A stretch of 64,000 nt of DNA from Nonlabens ulvanivorans (GTDB lineage Bacteria > Bacteroidota > Bacteroidia > Flavobacteriales > Flavobacteriaceae). Both the position numbers and the translations under genes were made by a program. Below the pieces are notes generated by a model that ran no database searches, was not told where the DNA came from, and worked only from the letters and a program-made list of their open reading frames with translations. The stretch spans positions 124,001 to 188,000 of the forward strand of contig NZ_BBMK01000001.1 in NCBI RefSeq assembly GCF_000755285.1, read 5' to 3'. This document shows, piece after piece, positions 10,170 to 18,836 of the stretch; positions within the stretch are counted from its first letter, which is position 1; each line of letters begins with the position of its first letter.

Positions 10170-10877
10170 AAGATAAAATTCAATACCAAATTTAATAGGC
10201 TGCAAGTTGACTGATTCTCCATTAATCTGAGCAGTATTGTCAAACAGCGTATTTAAATTATATTGAACAAATGCATTGAAACTACCATTTCCTAGTGTCA
10301 GAGTTGCTGAATACCTAAACTTATTAAGTTCCGGAATACTAGTTTGTATAACGGTGTTACTAGCTTGTTCAAATCGCGCTTTATAATAATAAATATAACC
10401 TAATTTGATACCGGTATAAAAACGCCAGAAATTATACTTTGTTGCTGTAGAAGTTCGCCATCTATATTGAATAGGCATTTCAACTAGATTAGTATTAAAC
10501 CTATTTGATTTATAATCAACATCAGAATCTATGATTGAATATATCGAGTTACCAACCTCATCTTCACCTATAAATAGATTTGAATTATAAGTATTAGTGG
10601 ATAGACCTAATCCAATACCTATCGCCTTGTTACGACGTTTATTTATAGGCATATCTCTTATAAACCCTAGGTGTAAACCACCAGAAAAACCATTTTGTGT
10701 AAAATCCGCAGGCTCATTATTAATAAGATTAAATGATAAGCCTATATAAAACTGATCTTCCCTGTAGAGTGAATCAACCACGGTAGGAATGGCATTATCT
10801 CTTTTACCATCTTCACTACTTTGCGCATTGCTAGAAAAGGCTATCAATAGACCTAATAGAATTATGAGTTGTTTCAT
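10164..10877 (-). CDS. PorT-family outer-membrane beta-barrel protein
   Basis: A 237-residue protein with a signal peptide (MKQLIILLGLL...SSNAQ). Alternating beta-strand patterns fill the rest, ending EFYLL with a C-terminal hydrophobic residue, as in an eight-stranded barrel. I chose the ATG at 10877, not the one at 10928, because a terminator hairpin and a -7 box lie between them. It resembles PorT-family proteins, some of which serve type IX secretion, but a role here cannot be shown. It follows the ExbD genes on the same strand behind the terminator. Confidence 0.6.
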   Translation of the reverse strand: MKQLIILLGLLIAFSSNAQSSEDGKRDNAIPTVVDSLYREDQFYIGLSFNLINNEPADFTQNGFSGGLHLGFIRDMPINKRRNKAIGIGLGLSTNTYNSNLFIGEDEVGNSIYSIIDSDVDYKSNRFNTNLVEMPIQYRWRTSTATKYNFWRFYTGIKLGYIYYYKARFEQASNTVIQTSIPELNKFRYSATLTLGNGSFNAFVQYNLNTLFDNTAQINGESVNLQPIKFGIEFYLL

Positions 10878-10880
10878 AAA

Positions 10881-10889
10881 GTAAAGATA
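10881..10889 (-). promoter_or_regulatory. -7 box for the PorT-family gene
   Basis: On the minus strand TATCTTTAC lies four bases before the ATG at 10877. The short distance would give an almost leaderless mRNA, so this is tentative. Confidence 0.35.
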
Positions 10890-10912
10890 TGAATTTGAAA
10901 CGTGGTCAAATA

Positions 10913-10942
10913 AAAAAAGCCGTTTCAATAAGAAACGGCTTC
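10913..10942 (-). terminator. Terminator after the exbB-exbD cluster
   Basis: On the minus strand AGCCGTTTC-TTATT-GAAACGGCT is followed by seven T, just after the stop of the last ExbD gene. Confidence 0.75.
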
Positions 10943-10963
10943 TAGATATAAATAAGAGAATTA

Positions 10964-11452
10964 TTATCTTCTCTTTATGTTATTCATAGGATCACCTTGA
11001 TTAGAAGTGTAAGTAATTTTAAGTGCTTGCGCTTTTCTTAATTCTTGCTTCACATCAGTAAGGACACCTACTTTTGCATTTCTATCAACCTTTAAGGATA
11101 CCATCATCTGGTCTTGTAGATTTTCCGGCATTGCAGATCTCTTAGTGTTAACATAATTATACACGTCTTCAACTCGAGAAATTTTATCTCCTAATTGCAC
11201 TACATCACTAGTACCAAAGGTTTTTTGATAATTAACGCCTGGCTTACCAATATAAATATTTACTAGTTTATTTTTATCTTCTAGCTTTTCTACTTGATTA
11301 GCAGCTGGCAATTGATTTTCTACAAGCATCTCATCATCTCTCATCACAGTTGCAACCATGAAGAAAAATAATAGCATGAATACGATATCCGGCAAAGATG
11401 CTGTCGATACTGGTGGTAAATCACCACTCTTTTTCTTATTAAACTTTGACAT
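10964..11452 (-). CDS. exbD: ExbD/TolR-family biopolymer transporter, second copy
   Basis: A 162-residue protein with one N-terminal membrane helix preceded by TASLPDIVFMLLFFFMVAT; the Asp in this helix is the proton-pathway residue of ExbD/TolR. A periplasmic domain follows. It works with ExbB to energise TonB-dependent outer-membrane transport. It starts two bases after the stop of the first ExbD, so the two are translationally linked. Two unequal ExbD copies in a row are usual in Bacteroidota. Confidence 0.88.
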   Translation of the reverse strand: MSKFNKKKSGDLPPVSTASLPDIVFMLLFFFMVATVMRDDEMLVENQLPAANQVEKLEDKNKLVNIYIGKPGVNYQKTFGTSDVVQLGDKISRVEDVYNYVNTKRSAMPENLQDQMMVSLKVDRNAKVGVLTDVKQELRKAQALKITYTSNQGDPMNNIKRR

Positions 11453-11454
11453 AA

Positions 11455-12081
11455 TTATCCTGCTACTTGTGGTTCTGCCTCAGAAAGATTTCTTGGATAA
11501 AGCTCTCTTATGACGTCTAATCTTTTTTCTAACTCTAAATACTCAGGTGTTTCTTTATCTGACTCTTGTGTATCCTTGTATCTAGCATACATAGATTCAT
11601 AAGTCTCACCATAACGTTGCGTTGCCGCGCGGTTTCTAAGTATCGTATAAGCTCTTACCAACTCATTAGTTACAGATATGTAATAATTATAAGTTGCTTG
11701 TCTATCATTAACTAAAGAAACAATGGCTTTTTTAGGATTATCAGATGAATCAGGACTTCTTTCGCCCTCACAATAAGCACATCCACTTTTACCTTCACCA
11801 CCACCGTTATCTATAAACGCTACTGCGGCTTCAGTTAAATCCTTTAACTCCATTAACTCTTCTTCAACTAATAGTTGATTATCCTTATTCACCAATACTT
11901 GAAAAATATTCTTTTTCTTAACTGGCGGTGGTGGAGTCTTCTCATCAACTTCTGGCGGCAGCTTGCTTACAATCCCACTATCAACTTCAATAGTAGTAGT
12001 TACTAGGAAGAAAATCAAAAGTAGGAAGGCAATATCTGCCATTGATCCTGCATTTACCTCAGGTGCTGCTCTTCTAGCCAT
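11455..12081 (-). CDS. exbD: ExbD/TolR-family biopolymer transporter, first copy (long form)
   Basis: A 208-residue ExbD with the helix motif SMADIAFLLLIFFLVTTT, again with the pathway Asp. It is longer than a typical ExbD (about 140). The periplasmic part contains a glycine-rich insert GGGEGKSGCAYCEGERS with a CxxC pair, then a helical C-terminal region. CxxC suggests a disulphide or redox-sensitive loop, which is inference. It sits between the cluster's membrane protein and the second ExbD. Confidence 0.85.
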   Translation of the reverse strand: MARRAAPEVNAGSMADIAFLLLIFFLVTTTIEVDSGIVSKLPPEVDEKTPPPPVKKKNIFQVLVNKDNQLLVEEELMELKDLTEAAVAFIDNGGGEGKSGCAYCEGERSPDSSDNPKKAIVSLVNDRQATYNYYISVTNELVRAYTILRNRAATQRYGETYESMYARYKDTQESDKETPEYLELEKRLDVIRELYPRNLSEAEPQVAG

Positions 12082-12084
12082 AAT

Positions 12085-12579
12085 TTATCTATTTAATAAT
12101 TTGCTTACTCCAGTCCATAAAATTGAACCTACTGCAAGAACAGCGACGATATAGAAAGTATAGATAGAAGCTCCTACTAATTTAGAAGTGTCTGCCGTAA
12201 GTGGCTCACCTTCATCTAACATCACTAATTGTCCAGTCCCAGGATCAGTTACCGCATCATCTGCAAAACCGAAATATGCTATTAAACAAATAGCAACAAG
12301 TATACCAACTGAAATCAAAGAACGCTTTAATACAGCTGGACTGCTAAAAATTCCTTTTAAAACAAAGAACAATACTAGTCCTACAGTAATAGCCATTACC
12401 GCATATGCTAGATACATCATAGGTGCCAGTGTCGCATTTTGCAACGCACCATCATTTGTCAAATCTGCTGCTTCTGCCTGGATAGCTTCATCTCCTACTG
12501 AAATAGTATAGAGAAAGAAACCAGCTGCGATAACACACAATAAAAGCGCTAGATATTTAAATACTTTATGTAATACCAT
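12085..12579 (-). CDS. Membrane protein of the exbB-exbD cluster, function unknown
   Basis: A 164-residue protein with four hydrophobic segments (about residues 8-26, 52-72, 85-105 and 140-160) and a soluble loop between the third and fourth. It lies between exbB (27 bases upstream) and exbD (three bases downstream). That position is common in Bacteroidota, so it is probably an accessory part of the same proton-driven motor, but I know of no defined role. Confidence 0.7.
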   Translation of the reverse strand: MVLHKVFKYLALLLCVIAAGFFLYTISVGDEAIQAEAADLTNDGALQNATLAPMMYLAYAVMAITVGLVLFFVLKGIFSSPAVLKRSLISVGILVAICLIAYFGFADDAVTDPGTGQLVMLDEGEPLTADTSKLVGASIYTFYIVAVLAVGSILWTGVSKLLNR

Positions 12580-12605
12580 GATTTAAATCTGGTTTAAAGG
12601 GTTAA

Positions 12606-13397
12606 TTACAGCTTTCCATTCTTGTAGTCCACAAGAATGTCTATAAGTGTGATAGAAGCATCTTCCATGTCATTTACAATACTATCGATTTTTGCAACGA
12701 TATAATTATAAAAAATCTGAAGTATAATTGCTACGATAAGACCAAATACAGTTGTCAATAGTGCTACTTTAATACCACCAGCTACAAGTGCAGGCTCCAT
12801 AGCTCCAGCAGACTGGATATTATCAAAAGCATCAATCATACCTAATACTGTACCCATGAAACCAAGCATCGGTGCTAGGGCGATAAATAAAGAAACCCAA
12901 GAAACGTTTTTCTCTAACTGTCCCATTTGCACACCACCATATGCTACAACAGCTTTCTCTGCCGCTTCAACACTTTCATCTGCTCTATCCAGACCTTGGT
13001 AGTAGATAGACGCAACAGGTCCTTTAGTATTTCTACAAACCTCTTTTGCAGCTTCAACACCACCACTCTTAAGAGCGTCTTCTACTTGTGCTGCTAATTT
13101 CTTAGAGTTAGTAGTAGAAAGATTTAAATAAATAATTCTTTCAATAGCGATTGCTAAACCTAAAATAAGACATATCAATACAAATGACATGAATACTGGA
13201 CCACCTTCTATAAAACGCTTTTTAAGCTCCTGGTGGAATGTGATTTCTTCAGTAACATTTGCCGAAGCATCGTCGTCTTGAGAAATAATAGTTGTAATTG
13301 CGCTAGTTGTAGTTGCAGTTGTGCTAGCATTTGCAGTTGTAGATAGACCTAACATCATTACTACAGCCATGAACAAAATTGAAAGTGATCGTTTCAT
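12606..13397 (-). CDS. exbB: ExbB/MotA/TolQ-family proton channel
   Basis: A 263-residue inner-membrane protein. The first about 25 residues look like a signal sequence (ending TTANA), followed by a periplasmic stretch. The MotA/TolQ/ExbB region has a helix at about 55-80 and a helix pair at about 165-225 with LFIALAPMLGFMGTVLGMI and the Ala/Gly-rich VAGGIKVALLTTVFGLIVAI. It forms the stator that powers TonB. First gene of the cluster; a -7 box lies 43 bases upstream. Confidence 0.92.
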   Translation of the reverse strand: MKRSLSILFMAVVMMLGLSTTANASTTATTTSAITTIISQDDDASANVTEEITFHQELKKRFIEGGPVFMSFVLICLILGLAIAIERIIYLNLSTTNSKKLAAQVEDALKSGGVEAAKEVCRNTKGPVASIYYQGLDRADESVEAAEKAVVAYGGVQMGQLEKNVSWVSLFIALAPMLGFMGTVLGMIDAFDNIQSAGAMEPALVAGGIKVALLTTVFGLIVAIILQIFYNYIVAKIDSIVNDMEDASITLIDILVDYKNGKL

Positions 13398-13434
13398 TTT
13401 AAGATTTATTGATTTATTTGAATTTTCGAGTCAA

Positions 13435-13449
13435 GGGGGGGTAAATATA
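13435..13449 (-). promoter_or_regulatory. exbB promoter -7 box running into a C7/G7 tract
   Basis: On the minus strand TATATTTAC (13449-13441) is followed directly by a run of seven C, where transcription would start. The run occupies 13435-13441 on the plus strand as G7. It is the only G7 tract in the window outside a gene. Confidence 0.45.
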
Positions 13450-13636
13450 TAATTTATCTCTTAAAAAACAGAACTTCTATTATTATACCAATGTTAATTA
13501 TTGCTAATTAACAAGTCTACCTTCTGAATAACAGCAAAATAACCGCTTTACAAGTAAGAAAATCTTTCTTAATAAGTATTGAATTAAGGAGAAAAACAAG
13601 CACAAACCGCCTGTTTAAACTAATCTTACCGAGCAT

Positions 13637-13673
13637 AAAAAAACCCTTCAATCATAAAGACAAGAAGGGTTTT
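13637..13673 (-). terminator. Terminator after tRNA-Ser
   Basis: AAACCCTTC / GAAGGGTTT inverted repeat with a T-run on the minus strand, three bases after the tRNA 3' end. Confidence 0.75.
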
Positions 13674-13675
13674 TG

Positions 13676-13760
13676 CAGAGAGGAAGGGATTCGAACCCTC
13701 GAAACGTTGCCGTTTACACGCTTTCCAGGCGTGCGCCTTCGACCACTCGGCCACCTCTCT
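13676..13760 (-). tRNA. tRNA-Ser, anticodon GGA
   Basis: On the minus strand the 85-base gene begins AGAGAGGTGGCCGAGTGG and ends TTCGAATCCCTTCCTCTCTG. The seven-base acceptor stem pairs AGAGAGG with CCTCTCT, discriminator G73 is the serine type, and the loop CTGGAAA gives anticodon GGA. A long variable arm (GTAAACGGCAACGTTTC) is present, as in class II tRNAs. CCA is not encoded. Confidence 0.95.
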
Positions 13761-13806
13761 AATTCACGACAAGATTACAAAAAATTAACCTTATATCAAG
13801 AATATT

Positions 13807-14874
13807 TTACACACTTATCTCACCTCTTAAAGAAGTTTCAAAGTATTTTTTAAAATCACCAGTCTCTGGCATATACGCTAGCAAATACATCATTTTAGCA
13901 AGCGCAGCCTCTGTAGTAATGTCATAACCTGATACCATTCCTAATTTTTTTAAAGCTACACTAGTTTCATATTTACCCATATCTACTGAACCACCACGGC
14001 ATTGAGTTACATTTATAATCCTAACGTTTCTTAATAAGGCATCCTTCAACGCTCCAATAAACCAACTAGAGGTAGGAGCATTACCACTACCATAAGTTTC
14101 TAGAATTATACCGCGCAGACCTTCAATCTGACATATCGCCTTAACAACCTCTTCAGTGATACCAGGAAACAACTTCAGCACCACTACTTTAGAATCCATT
14201 TCTGGTCTATATATCATTATACGCGGACTCAATTCAAGCGATTCCTTTTTGGCAATAGATACACGATCAAAACCGCCTTTCCACAGTAACTGTCTGTCTA
14301 TATTTAAATGAACACCGCTTATTGCTAATGGCGGATAATTAGGAGAACTGAAAGCCTCAAAATGCTCTGCATTCATTTTTGCTGTTCGATTTGCCCTATA
14401 TAATTGATACTCAAAATAAATACAAACTTCTTTAATAATAGGCTCATTATCGTCCCATTCACTAGCTAGCTGAATACTAGTTATAAGATTCTCTTTGGCA
14501 TCTGTTCTTAAATCACCTATAGGTAATTGAGAACCGGTTAAAATTACCGGCTTGGTAAGATTTTCAAACATAAAACTGAGAGCACTTCCTGTGTGAGACA
14601 TCGTATCACTACCATGCAATACTACAAAACCATGATAGTCATCATAATTTGCGTTAATGATATCTCCTAAAACTTTCCAGTGACTTAAGTCCATGTCTGA
14701 AGAATCAATAGGCTCTTTAAAAGAGGTAGTTTCTATCTGACAATCTAACTGCTTTAGCTCTGGTATATGAAATAGAAGTTGCGTAAAGTCAAAAGATCGT
14801 AAAGCACCTGTTTCTGGATCTTTAATCATCCCTATGGTACCACCAGTATATATAAGCAGAATTCTAGGCTTCAT
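13807..14874 (-). CDS. ansA: Type I L-asparaginase
   Basis: Hydrolyses asparagine to aspartate and ammonia. Both catalytic Thr motifs are visible: YTGGTIGM at residues 9-16 and VVLHGSDTMSHTGSALSF near 83-100. There is no signal peptide, which points to the cytoplasmic type I enzyme. Length is 355 residues. Its first codons overlap the end of the acyltransferase gene by 11 bases, so the two are coupled. Confidence 0.93.
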   Translation of the reverse strand: MKPRILLIYTGGTIGMIKDPETGALRSFDFTQLLFHIPELKQLDCQIETTSFKEPIDSSDMDLSHWKVLGDIINANYDDYHGFVVLHGSDTMSHTGSALSFMFENLTKPVILTGSQLPIGDLRTDAKENLITSIQLASEWDDNEPIIKEVCIYFEYQLYRANRTAKMNAEHFEAFSSPNYPPLAISGVHLNIDRQLLWKGGFDRVSIAKKESLELSPRIMIYRPEMDSKVVVLKLFPGITEEVVKAICQIEGLRGIILETYGSGNAPTSSWFIGALKDALLRNVRIINVTQCRGGSVDMGKYETSVALKKLGMVSGYDITTEAALAKMMYLLAYMPETGDFKKYFETSLRGEISV

Positions 14875-15993
14875 CTACGACTGCAAGTTTTTCTTTATTA
14901 AAGACGGGCCTTGCATACATCATTAAGAAACTCTCTACCGCTTTCTCATCTTCAATATTAACTCTGAGACGCAAGCGGCGTTCAAAATAGGCAAGATCCT
15001 GATCAGTATAATACTCGCTATATTTCTTTTTACTTGATACTAAGTCGTAAGCTACATAATTGGTAGGCCATAACTTATAATTAGACTGTATTGTATCATC
15101 CAGCTGACTTACTATTTGCTGTAAAACTTGATTAGTACCAACAGCAGTTTCATTTGAAAACTTTAGCGGTTTACCAGCGGCAATGTGAATATGTTTTTTT
15201 TGACCTAAAGCACCTTTTAAAATACTATTAAAATCTTCATTTTCTGACTTTATATATTCCTCTTCGGCAGCTTTTGCTAACAATTCTGGAACCTTAAGTA
15301 TATCTGTAGGATCATATTCATAAGAAATACTTACCGGCACTATTTTAAGGTTATTAAGATACTCATGTACAGGCATATCGCCAGACGCAAGACCTATCAT
15401 TTTAAGCACGCCTTGTTCTGTTACATCATTACCATCTTTAGTCCTACCTTGTCTTTGAGCAATCCAAACACTTCTATTCTCTTCTTGGAGTAATGTCCTA
15501 ATGTATTCACTTAACTTTTTGCTACTCAACAAAGTTTCTCGAGGACCTACACCTCTTTTCACTATGAAATTACGAGTCAACTTGCTTAAAGCATTAACAA
15601 ACGGTCGTTGTACTAGATTATCCCCTATTGCGCTAGCCGTTCTAATTAAATCATGATCAAACAATTTTACATTGAGTAAACAGGTATCTAATATGATATC
15701 TCGATGATTTGATATATATAGATATGACTGGTCTTTTTCTAAATTCTCAAATCCTGAAGTTGTTAATCCCGCAGAACTTTCTTTTAAAATTCTCATTACA
15801 GACTCTCTAATTACATCTCTTTGAAAATCGTTAATTGATTTACAGTTCAACACAATTTCCTTCACCTTTTCATAAGGCATGTCTGGAAACGTATATTGAA
15901 ATAAAGTTTAATCATGGGATGTCGCACTGCGCTTTGAAGCGCAATATTCACCTCGGCATCATTAAAAAATCTTATGTCATCAAATTGAGCCAA
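14864..15993 (-). CDS. Glycerol-phosphate-type acyltransferase (frame broken near 15905)
   Basis: Transfers an acyl group to a lipid acceptor. The acyltransferase signature SNHRDIILD (HxxxxD) lies about 100 residues from the start, and VWIAQRQGRTKDG later is the usual second motif. The frame from 15880 lacks the family N-terminus. One base restored at 15903-15908 joins it to an upstream part reading FDDIRFFNDAEVNIALQSAV with the HPM that usually precedes the first helix, starting at a TTG at 15993. Downstream it overlaps ansA. Substrate unknown. Confidence 0.72.
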
Positions 15994-16040
15994 TATATTT
16001 CTAATTAAGTTAGGGGCTGTAAATGTAAGTATCTCAACAC

Positions 16041-16808
16041 TTACACTCCGAAGATTTTAGTAGAATTTAAGGTTGTTACCTGCGCAATCTGCTCTATACT
16101 GGTATCGTAAACCTCTGCCAATTTCTGCGCTACAAGCGCTACATAAGCACTTTCATTACGTTTACCTCTATAAGGAACTGGCGCTAGATAAGGAGCATCG
16201 GTTTCTAAAACAATGTGTTTTAAGTCAATTTCACTTAAAAATTTATCAATCTTTCCATTTTTAAAGGTAGCTACACCACCTATACCTAAACTCATATTTA
16301 AATCTACAGCTAGTCGAGCTTGTTCAAGTGAGCCCGTGAAACAGTGAAATATACCATTCAAAGACGTACCTCGATAAGACTCAAGCACCTCAAAAACCTC
16401 ATCAAACGCATCCCTGCAATGAATTGCAATGGGCAACTCACGCTTGATAGACCAGTCAATCTGAGTCTTAAAAGCTTCTATCTGTTGTGATTTGAACTCA
16501 TCACTCCAGTATAGGTCGACACCTATCTCACCTATCGCAACAAAAAGTTCTTTATCCAGCATCTCTTGAACATGCGCTAGTTCTTCTAGATAGTTCTCTT
16601 TAACATGCGTAGGATGTAAACCAGCCATTAAATGAACATGACTAGGATAATCCTTCTTTAATTTCAGCATTGCAGGTGTATAAGTAGAATCAATAGCCGG
16701 AACAAAAAAACGTTCAACACCAGCATCAATTGCTCGTTGCATCATCTCTTTTTGGTCTTCATCAAATGCTTCACTATATAAGTGTGTATGTGTATCTGTT
16801 AAAATCAT
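16041..16808 (-). CDS. tatD: TatD-family metal-dependent hydrolase
   Basis: A 255-residue TIM-barrel enzyme with LTDTHTHLYSEAF at the N-terminus (metal HxH), GEIGVDLYW near residue 95, AIHCRDAF near 130, IFHCFTGS near 155 and LETDAPYLAP near 205, all TatD signatures. Family members act as 3'-5' DNA exonucleases or D-aminoacyl-tRNA deacylases. I chose the ATG at 16808, not 16838: the longer start adds non-family residues and contains a -7-like TATTTTTGC. Confidence 0.93.
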   Translation of the reverse strand: MILTDTHTHLYSEAFDEDQKEMMQRAIDAGVERFFVPAIDSTYTPAMLKLKKDYPSHVHLMAGLHPTHVKENYLEELAHVQEMLDKELFVAIGEIGVDLYWSDEFKSQQIEAFKTQIDWSIKRELPIAIHCRDAFDEVFEVLESYRGTSLNGIFHCFTGSLEQARLAVDLNMSLGIGGVATFKNGKIDKFLSEIDLKHIVLETDAPYLAPVPYRGKRNESAYVALVAQKLAEVYDTSIEQIAQVTTLNSTKIFGV

Positions 16809-16837
16809 TTTGCAAAAATAAAGATTTGTTTGAAGCA

Positions 16838-16853
16838 CGCTTTCGCGAAAGCG
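16838..16853. repeat. 16-bp palindrome, perfect copy, between divergent genes
   Basis: CGCTTTCGCGAAAGCG lies in the 72-base gap between tatD and the retropepsin-like gene, next to both candidate -7 boxes. Confidence 0.9.
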
Positions 16854-16880
16854 TATTTATATTTACGACAAACTCAACTC

Positions 16881-17321
16881 ATGTTTTCACTTAAAAAAAC
16901 ACTAGAAAGTCGCGGATATCAATCGCACACTATCCGGCTATCTGAAAAAAGTGGCCATATTATTACTAAAGCATCAATTAACGGACATACAGGGCGTTTT
17001 ATAATAGATACTGGCGCCAGTGCGACTTGTTTAAATCAAGATTTATCAGAAAAATTTCAACTAAAATCTGAAGAATTGAATCAACAAATAGGCACCGCAA
17101 GTGGATCCTTAATTCCACAAATTGCACATAACAACATGATGCAATTAGGTAAATGGACAGATCACGATTGCAGCCTTTTAACTATGGACATGAGCTTTAT
17201 TAATCAAGCTCTAAAAGCAGAAGGAATGCGAAGTATAAGTGGCTTATTAGGCGCAGACTTCTTGATAAAATCAAAAGCTATTATAGATTATTCTGGTAAA
17301 AAAATATATCTAAAAAATTAA
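16881..17321 (+). CDS. Retropepsin-like aspartic protease, single domain
   Basis: A 146-residue protein with FIIDTGASATCLN, the catalytic DTGA of clan AA proteases. It is followed by the hydrophobic flap region and a C-terminal LGADFLIKSKAIIDY that matches the second conserved motif. A single domain implies a homodimer. No signal peptide is seen. I use the ATG at 16881 because upstream in-frame codons run through the palindrome and a TATATTTAC box. It is divergent from tatD; partners and substrate are unknown. Confidence 0.78.
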   Translation: MFSLKKTLESRGYQSHTIRLSEKSGHIITKASINGHTGRFIIDTGASATCLNQDLSEKFQLKSEELNQQIGTASGSLIPQIAHNNMMQLGKWTDHDCSLLTMDMSFINQALKAEGMRSISGLLGADFLIKSKAIIDYSGKKIYLKN

Positions 17322-17326
17322 CTCCA

Positions 17327-17358
17327 TAAAAAAGCCTCTTAAAACAAGAGGCTTTTTT
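17327..17358. terminator. Bidirectional terminator
   Basis: AAAAGCCTCTT-AAAAC-AAGAGGCTTTT with A-run and T-run on opposite sides, between two convergent genes. Confidence 0.8.
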
Positions 17359-17374
17359 ATTTAAATAGATTTAC

Positions 17375-18202
17375 TTAATAAAATACAGTAAAAACTCCAC
17401 TTGTAATATTAAAATTATTAGGTGGTCCTGTCATAAAAGAGAATGTTCCTGTTACAGAACTAGCGACCGCATCCACAGCTGTAATATCTAGCGTACCAGA
17501 TACTGCTGGTGTAGGTGTACCACCTGAGATATAACTAGCAGTGTACATTCCTGAACTAGCAAACATATATGAACCTACCGTTATGGTCTCTGGAAAGGTT
17601 AATACAATAGAATTAGCCCCATTTGATGCATTCACTACAATTGAGCCACCTGCGTTTATAGGTGAAATAACAGTTGGTGTAAACGCAACTCCATCCACGT
17701 TTGCTGCAAGACTACTAGCAGTAGCACTACTACCTGGTCCTATAGGACTACCGAATGGCACTTGAAAGATAACGCCCTGACGCATGTAAAGTGAGTCTGC
17801 ATTCATAGGTAAATAGCTCACAAAAGAAAAAGTACCTGTTAAAGTTCCAGCAGGTGTGCCAGCAGATAATACAACCTGACCAGTACCAGCTCCTTCATTT
17901 GTAGAGTAAACGTCTGTATTATTAAAAGTATAAACAGCCTCGTTAGGTGATCCAGAACCTAGAGGATATGTACCTGCATTTGCAGATTCTAAATTAAATT
18001 GAAGTTGTTCAATTCTATTCAAACCAGTGATTGTCACTGAGCCATCTGCGTTTGCCACAGCAGTCATTTGAGTAGACTTAAAAAAATCACCGTTGCGCAC
18101 GGCCTGGATTGCTGGGATGTTATCATCCTCTAAATTGTCTTCACAAGCGGTAAAAGCAAATAGCGCAAGCGAATAAATAAAAAGCTGTTTAATCAATCTC
18201 AT
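17375..18202 (-). CDS. Lipoprotein of unknown function
   Basis: A 275-residue protein with a lipoprotein signal (LALFAFTACEDN; lipobox FTAC) starting at the ATG at 18202. The rest is Ser/Thr/Gly-rich and beta-rich with two repeat-like halves, each ending in a GTxxGTFSF pattern (TLTGTFSFVSYLP and SSVTGTFSFMTGPP), as in small immunoglobulin-like or lipocalin-like surface lipoproteins. The earlier ATG at 18283 is rejected because a -7 box sits at 18221-18229. Family not recognised. Confidence 0.7.
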   Translation of the reverse strand: MRLIKQLFIYSLALFAFTACEDNLEDDNIPAIQAVRNGDFFKSTQMTAVANADGSVTITGLNRIEQLQFNLESANAGTYPLGSGSPNEAVYTFNNTDVYSTNEGAGTGQVVLSAGTPAGTLTGTFSFVSYLPMNADSLYMRQGVIFQVPFGSPIGPGSSATASSLAANVDGVAFTPTVISPINAGGSIVVNASNGANSIVLTFPETITVGSYMFASSGMYTASYISGGTPTPAVSGTLDITAVDAVASSVTGTFSFMTGPPNNFNITSGVFTVFY

Positions 18203-18220
18203 TCTTAAAAATGTGTTTGA

Positions 18221-18229
18221 GCAAATGTA
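18221..18229 (-). promoter_or_regulatory. -7 box for the lipoprotein gene
   Basis: TACATTTGC on the minus strand, 18 bases before the ATG at 18202; it decides the start. Confidence 0.55.
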
Positions 18230-18270
18230 AATAAAAATAAAAGATATGCTGCTCATTATTAAAATAAGTA

Positions 18271-18279
18271 TATTTTTGC
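18271..18279 (+). promoter_or_regulatory. -7 box for the rpsP operon
   Basis: TATTTTTGC, 47 bases before rpsP, divergent from the lipoprotein promoter. It lies inside the long N-terminal extension that a start at 18246 would give, so that start is rejected. Confidence 0.55.
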
Positions 18280-18326
18280 ACACTCAAATTAATAACTCGG
18301 GTCGGGCACCCACAAATTTTAATGAT

Positions 18327-18827
18327 ATGCCAGTAAAAATTAGATTACAGAGACACGGAAAGAAAGGTAAACCATTTTATTGGATCGTTGCAGCTGATGC
18401 ACGTTCAAAAAGAGATGGTAAATATCTAGACAAGATAGGTACTTACAATCCTAATACGAACCCAGCAACAATCAACCTTGATGTTGATGGAGCCGTAAAA
18501 TGGTTAGAAAACGGAGCACAACCTACAGATACTGCTCGTGCTATCCTAGGATATAAAGGAGTAATGCTTAAAAAGCACCTTAAAGGTGGTGTTAAAAAAG
18601 GAGCGTTTACTGAAGAGCAAATGGAAGAGAAATTCAACGCTTGGACGTCTGAAAAAGAAGCTAAGATATCTGCAAAAGCAGGTGGACTTCAAAAAGATGC
18701 TGATGCTGCTGCTGCTAAAGCACTTGATGCAGAAAAAGCTATTAATGAAGCTCGTATTGCTGCAAATGCATCAGTTGTAGAAACTGCTGCTGAAGAATCT
18801 GCAGACGCATCTAGCGAAGAAGAATAA
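18327..18827 (+). CDS. rpsP: 30S ribosomal protein S16
   Basis: Small-subunit protein. It begins MPVKIRLQRHGKKGKPFYWI and carries the family GTYNP motif near residue 40. At 166 residues it is about twice the E. coli length: a Lys/Glu/Ala-rich tail of about 80 residues follows, a known feature of Bacteroidota S16. It starts the rpsP-rimM-trmN6 run. Confidence 0.95.
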   Translation: MPVKIRLQRHGKKGKPFYWIVAADARSKRDGKYLDKIGTYNPNTNPATINLDVDGAVKWLENGAQPTDTARAILGYKGVMLKKHLKGGVKKGAFTEEQMEEKFNAWTSEKEAKISAKAGGLQKDADAAAAKALDAEKAINEARIAANASVVETAAEESADASSEEE

Positions 18828-18836
18828 ATTACTGTC

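Noticed and set aside
18246-18326. S16 starting at 18246
   Set aside because: S16 begins MPVKIRL; the promoter lies in the extension.
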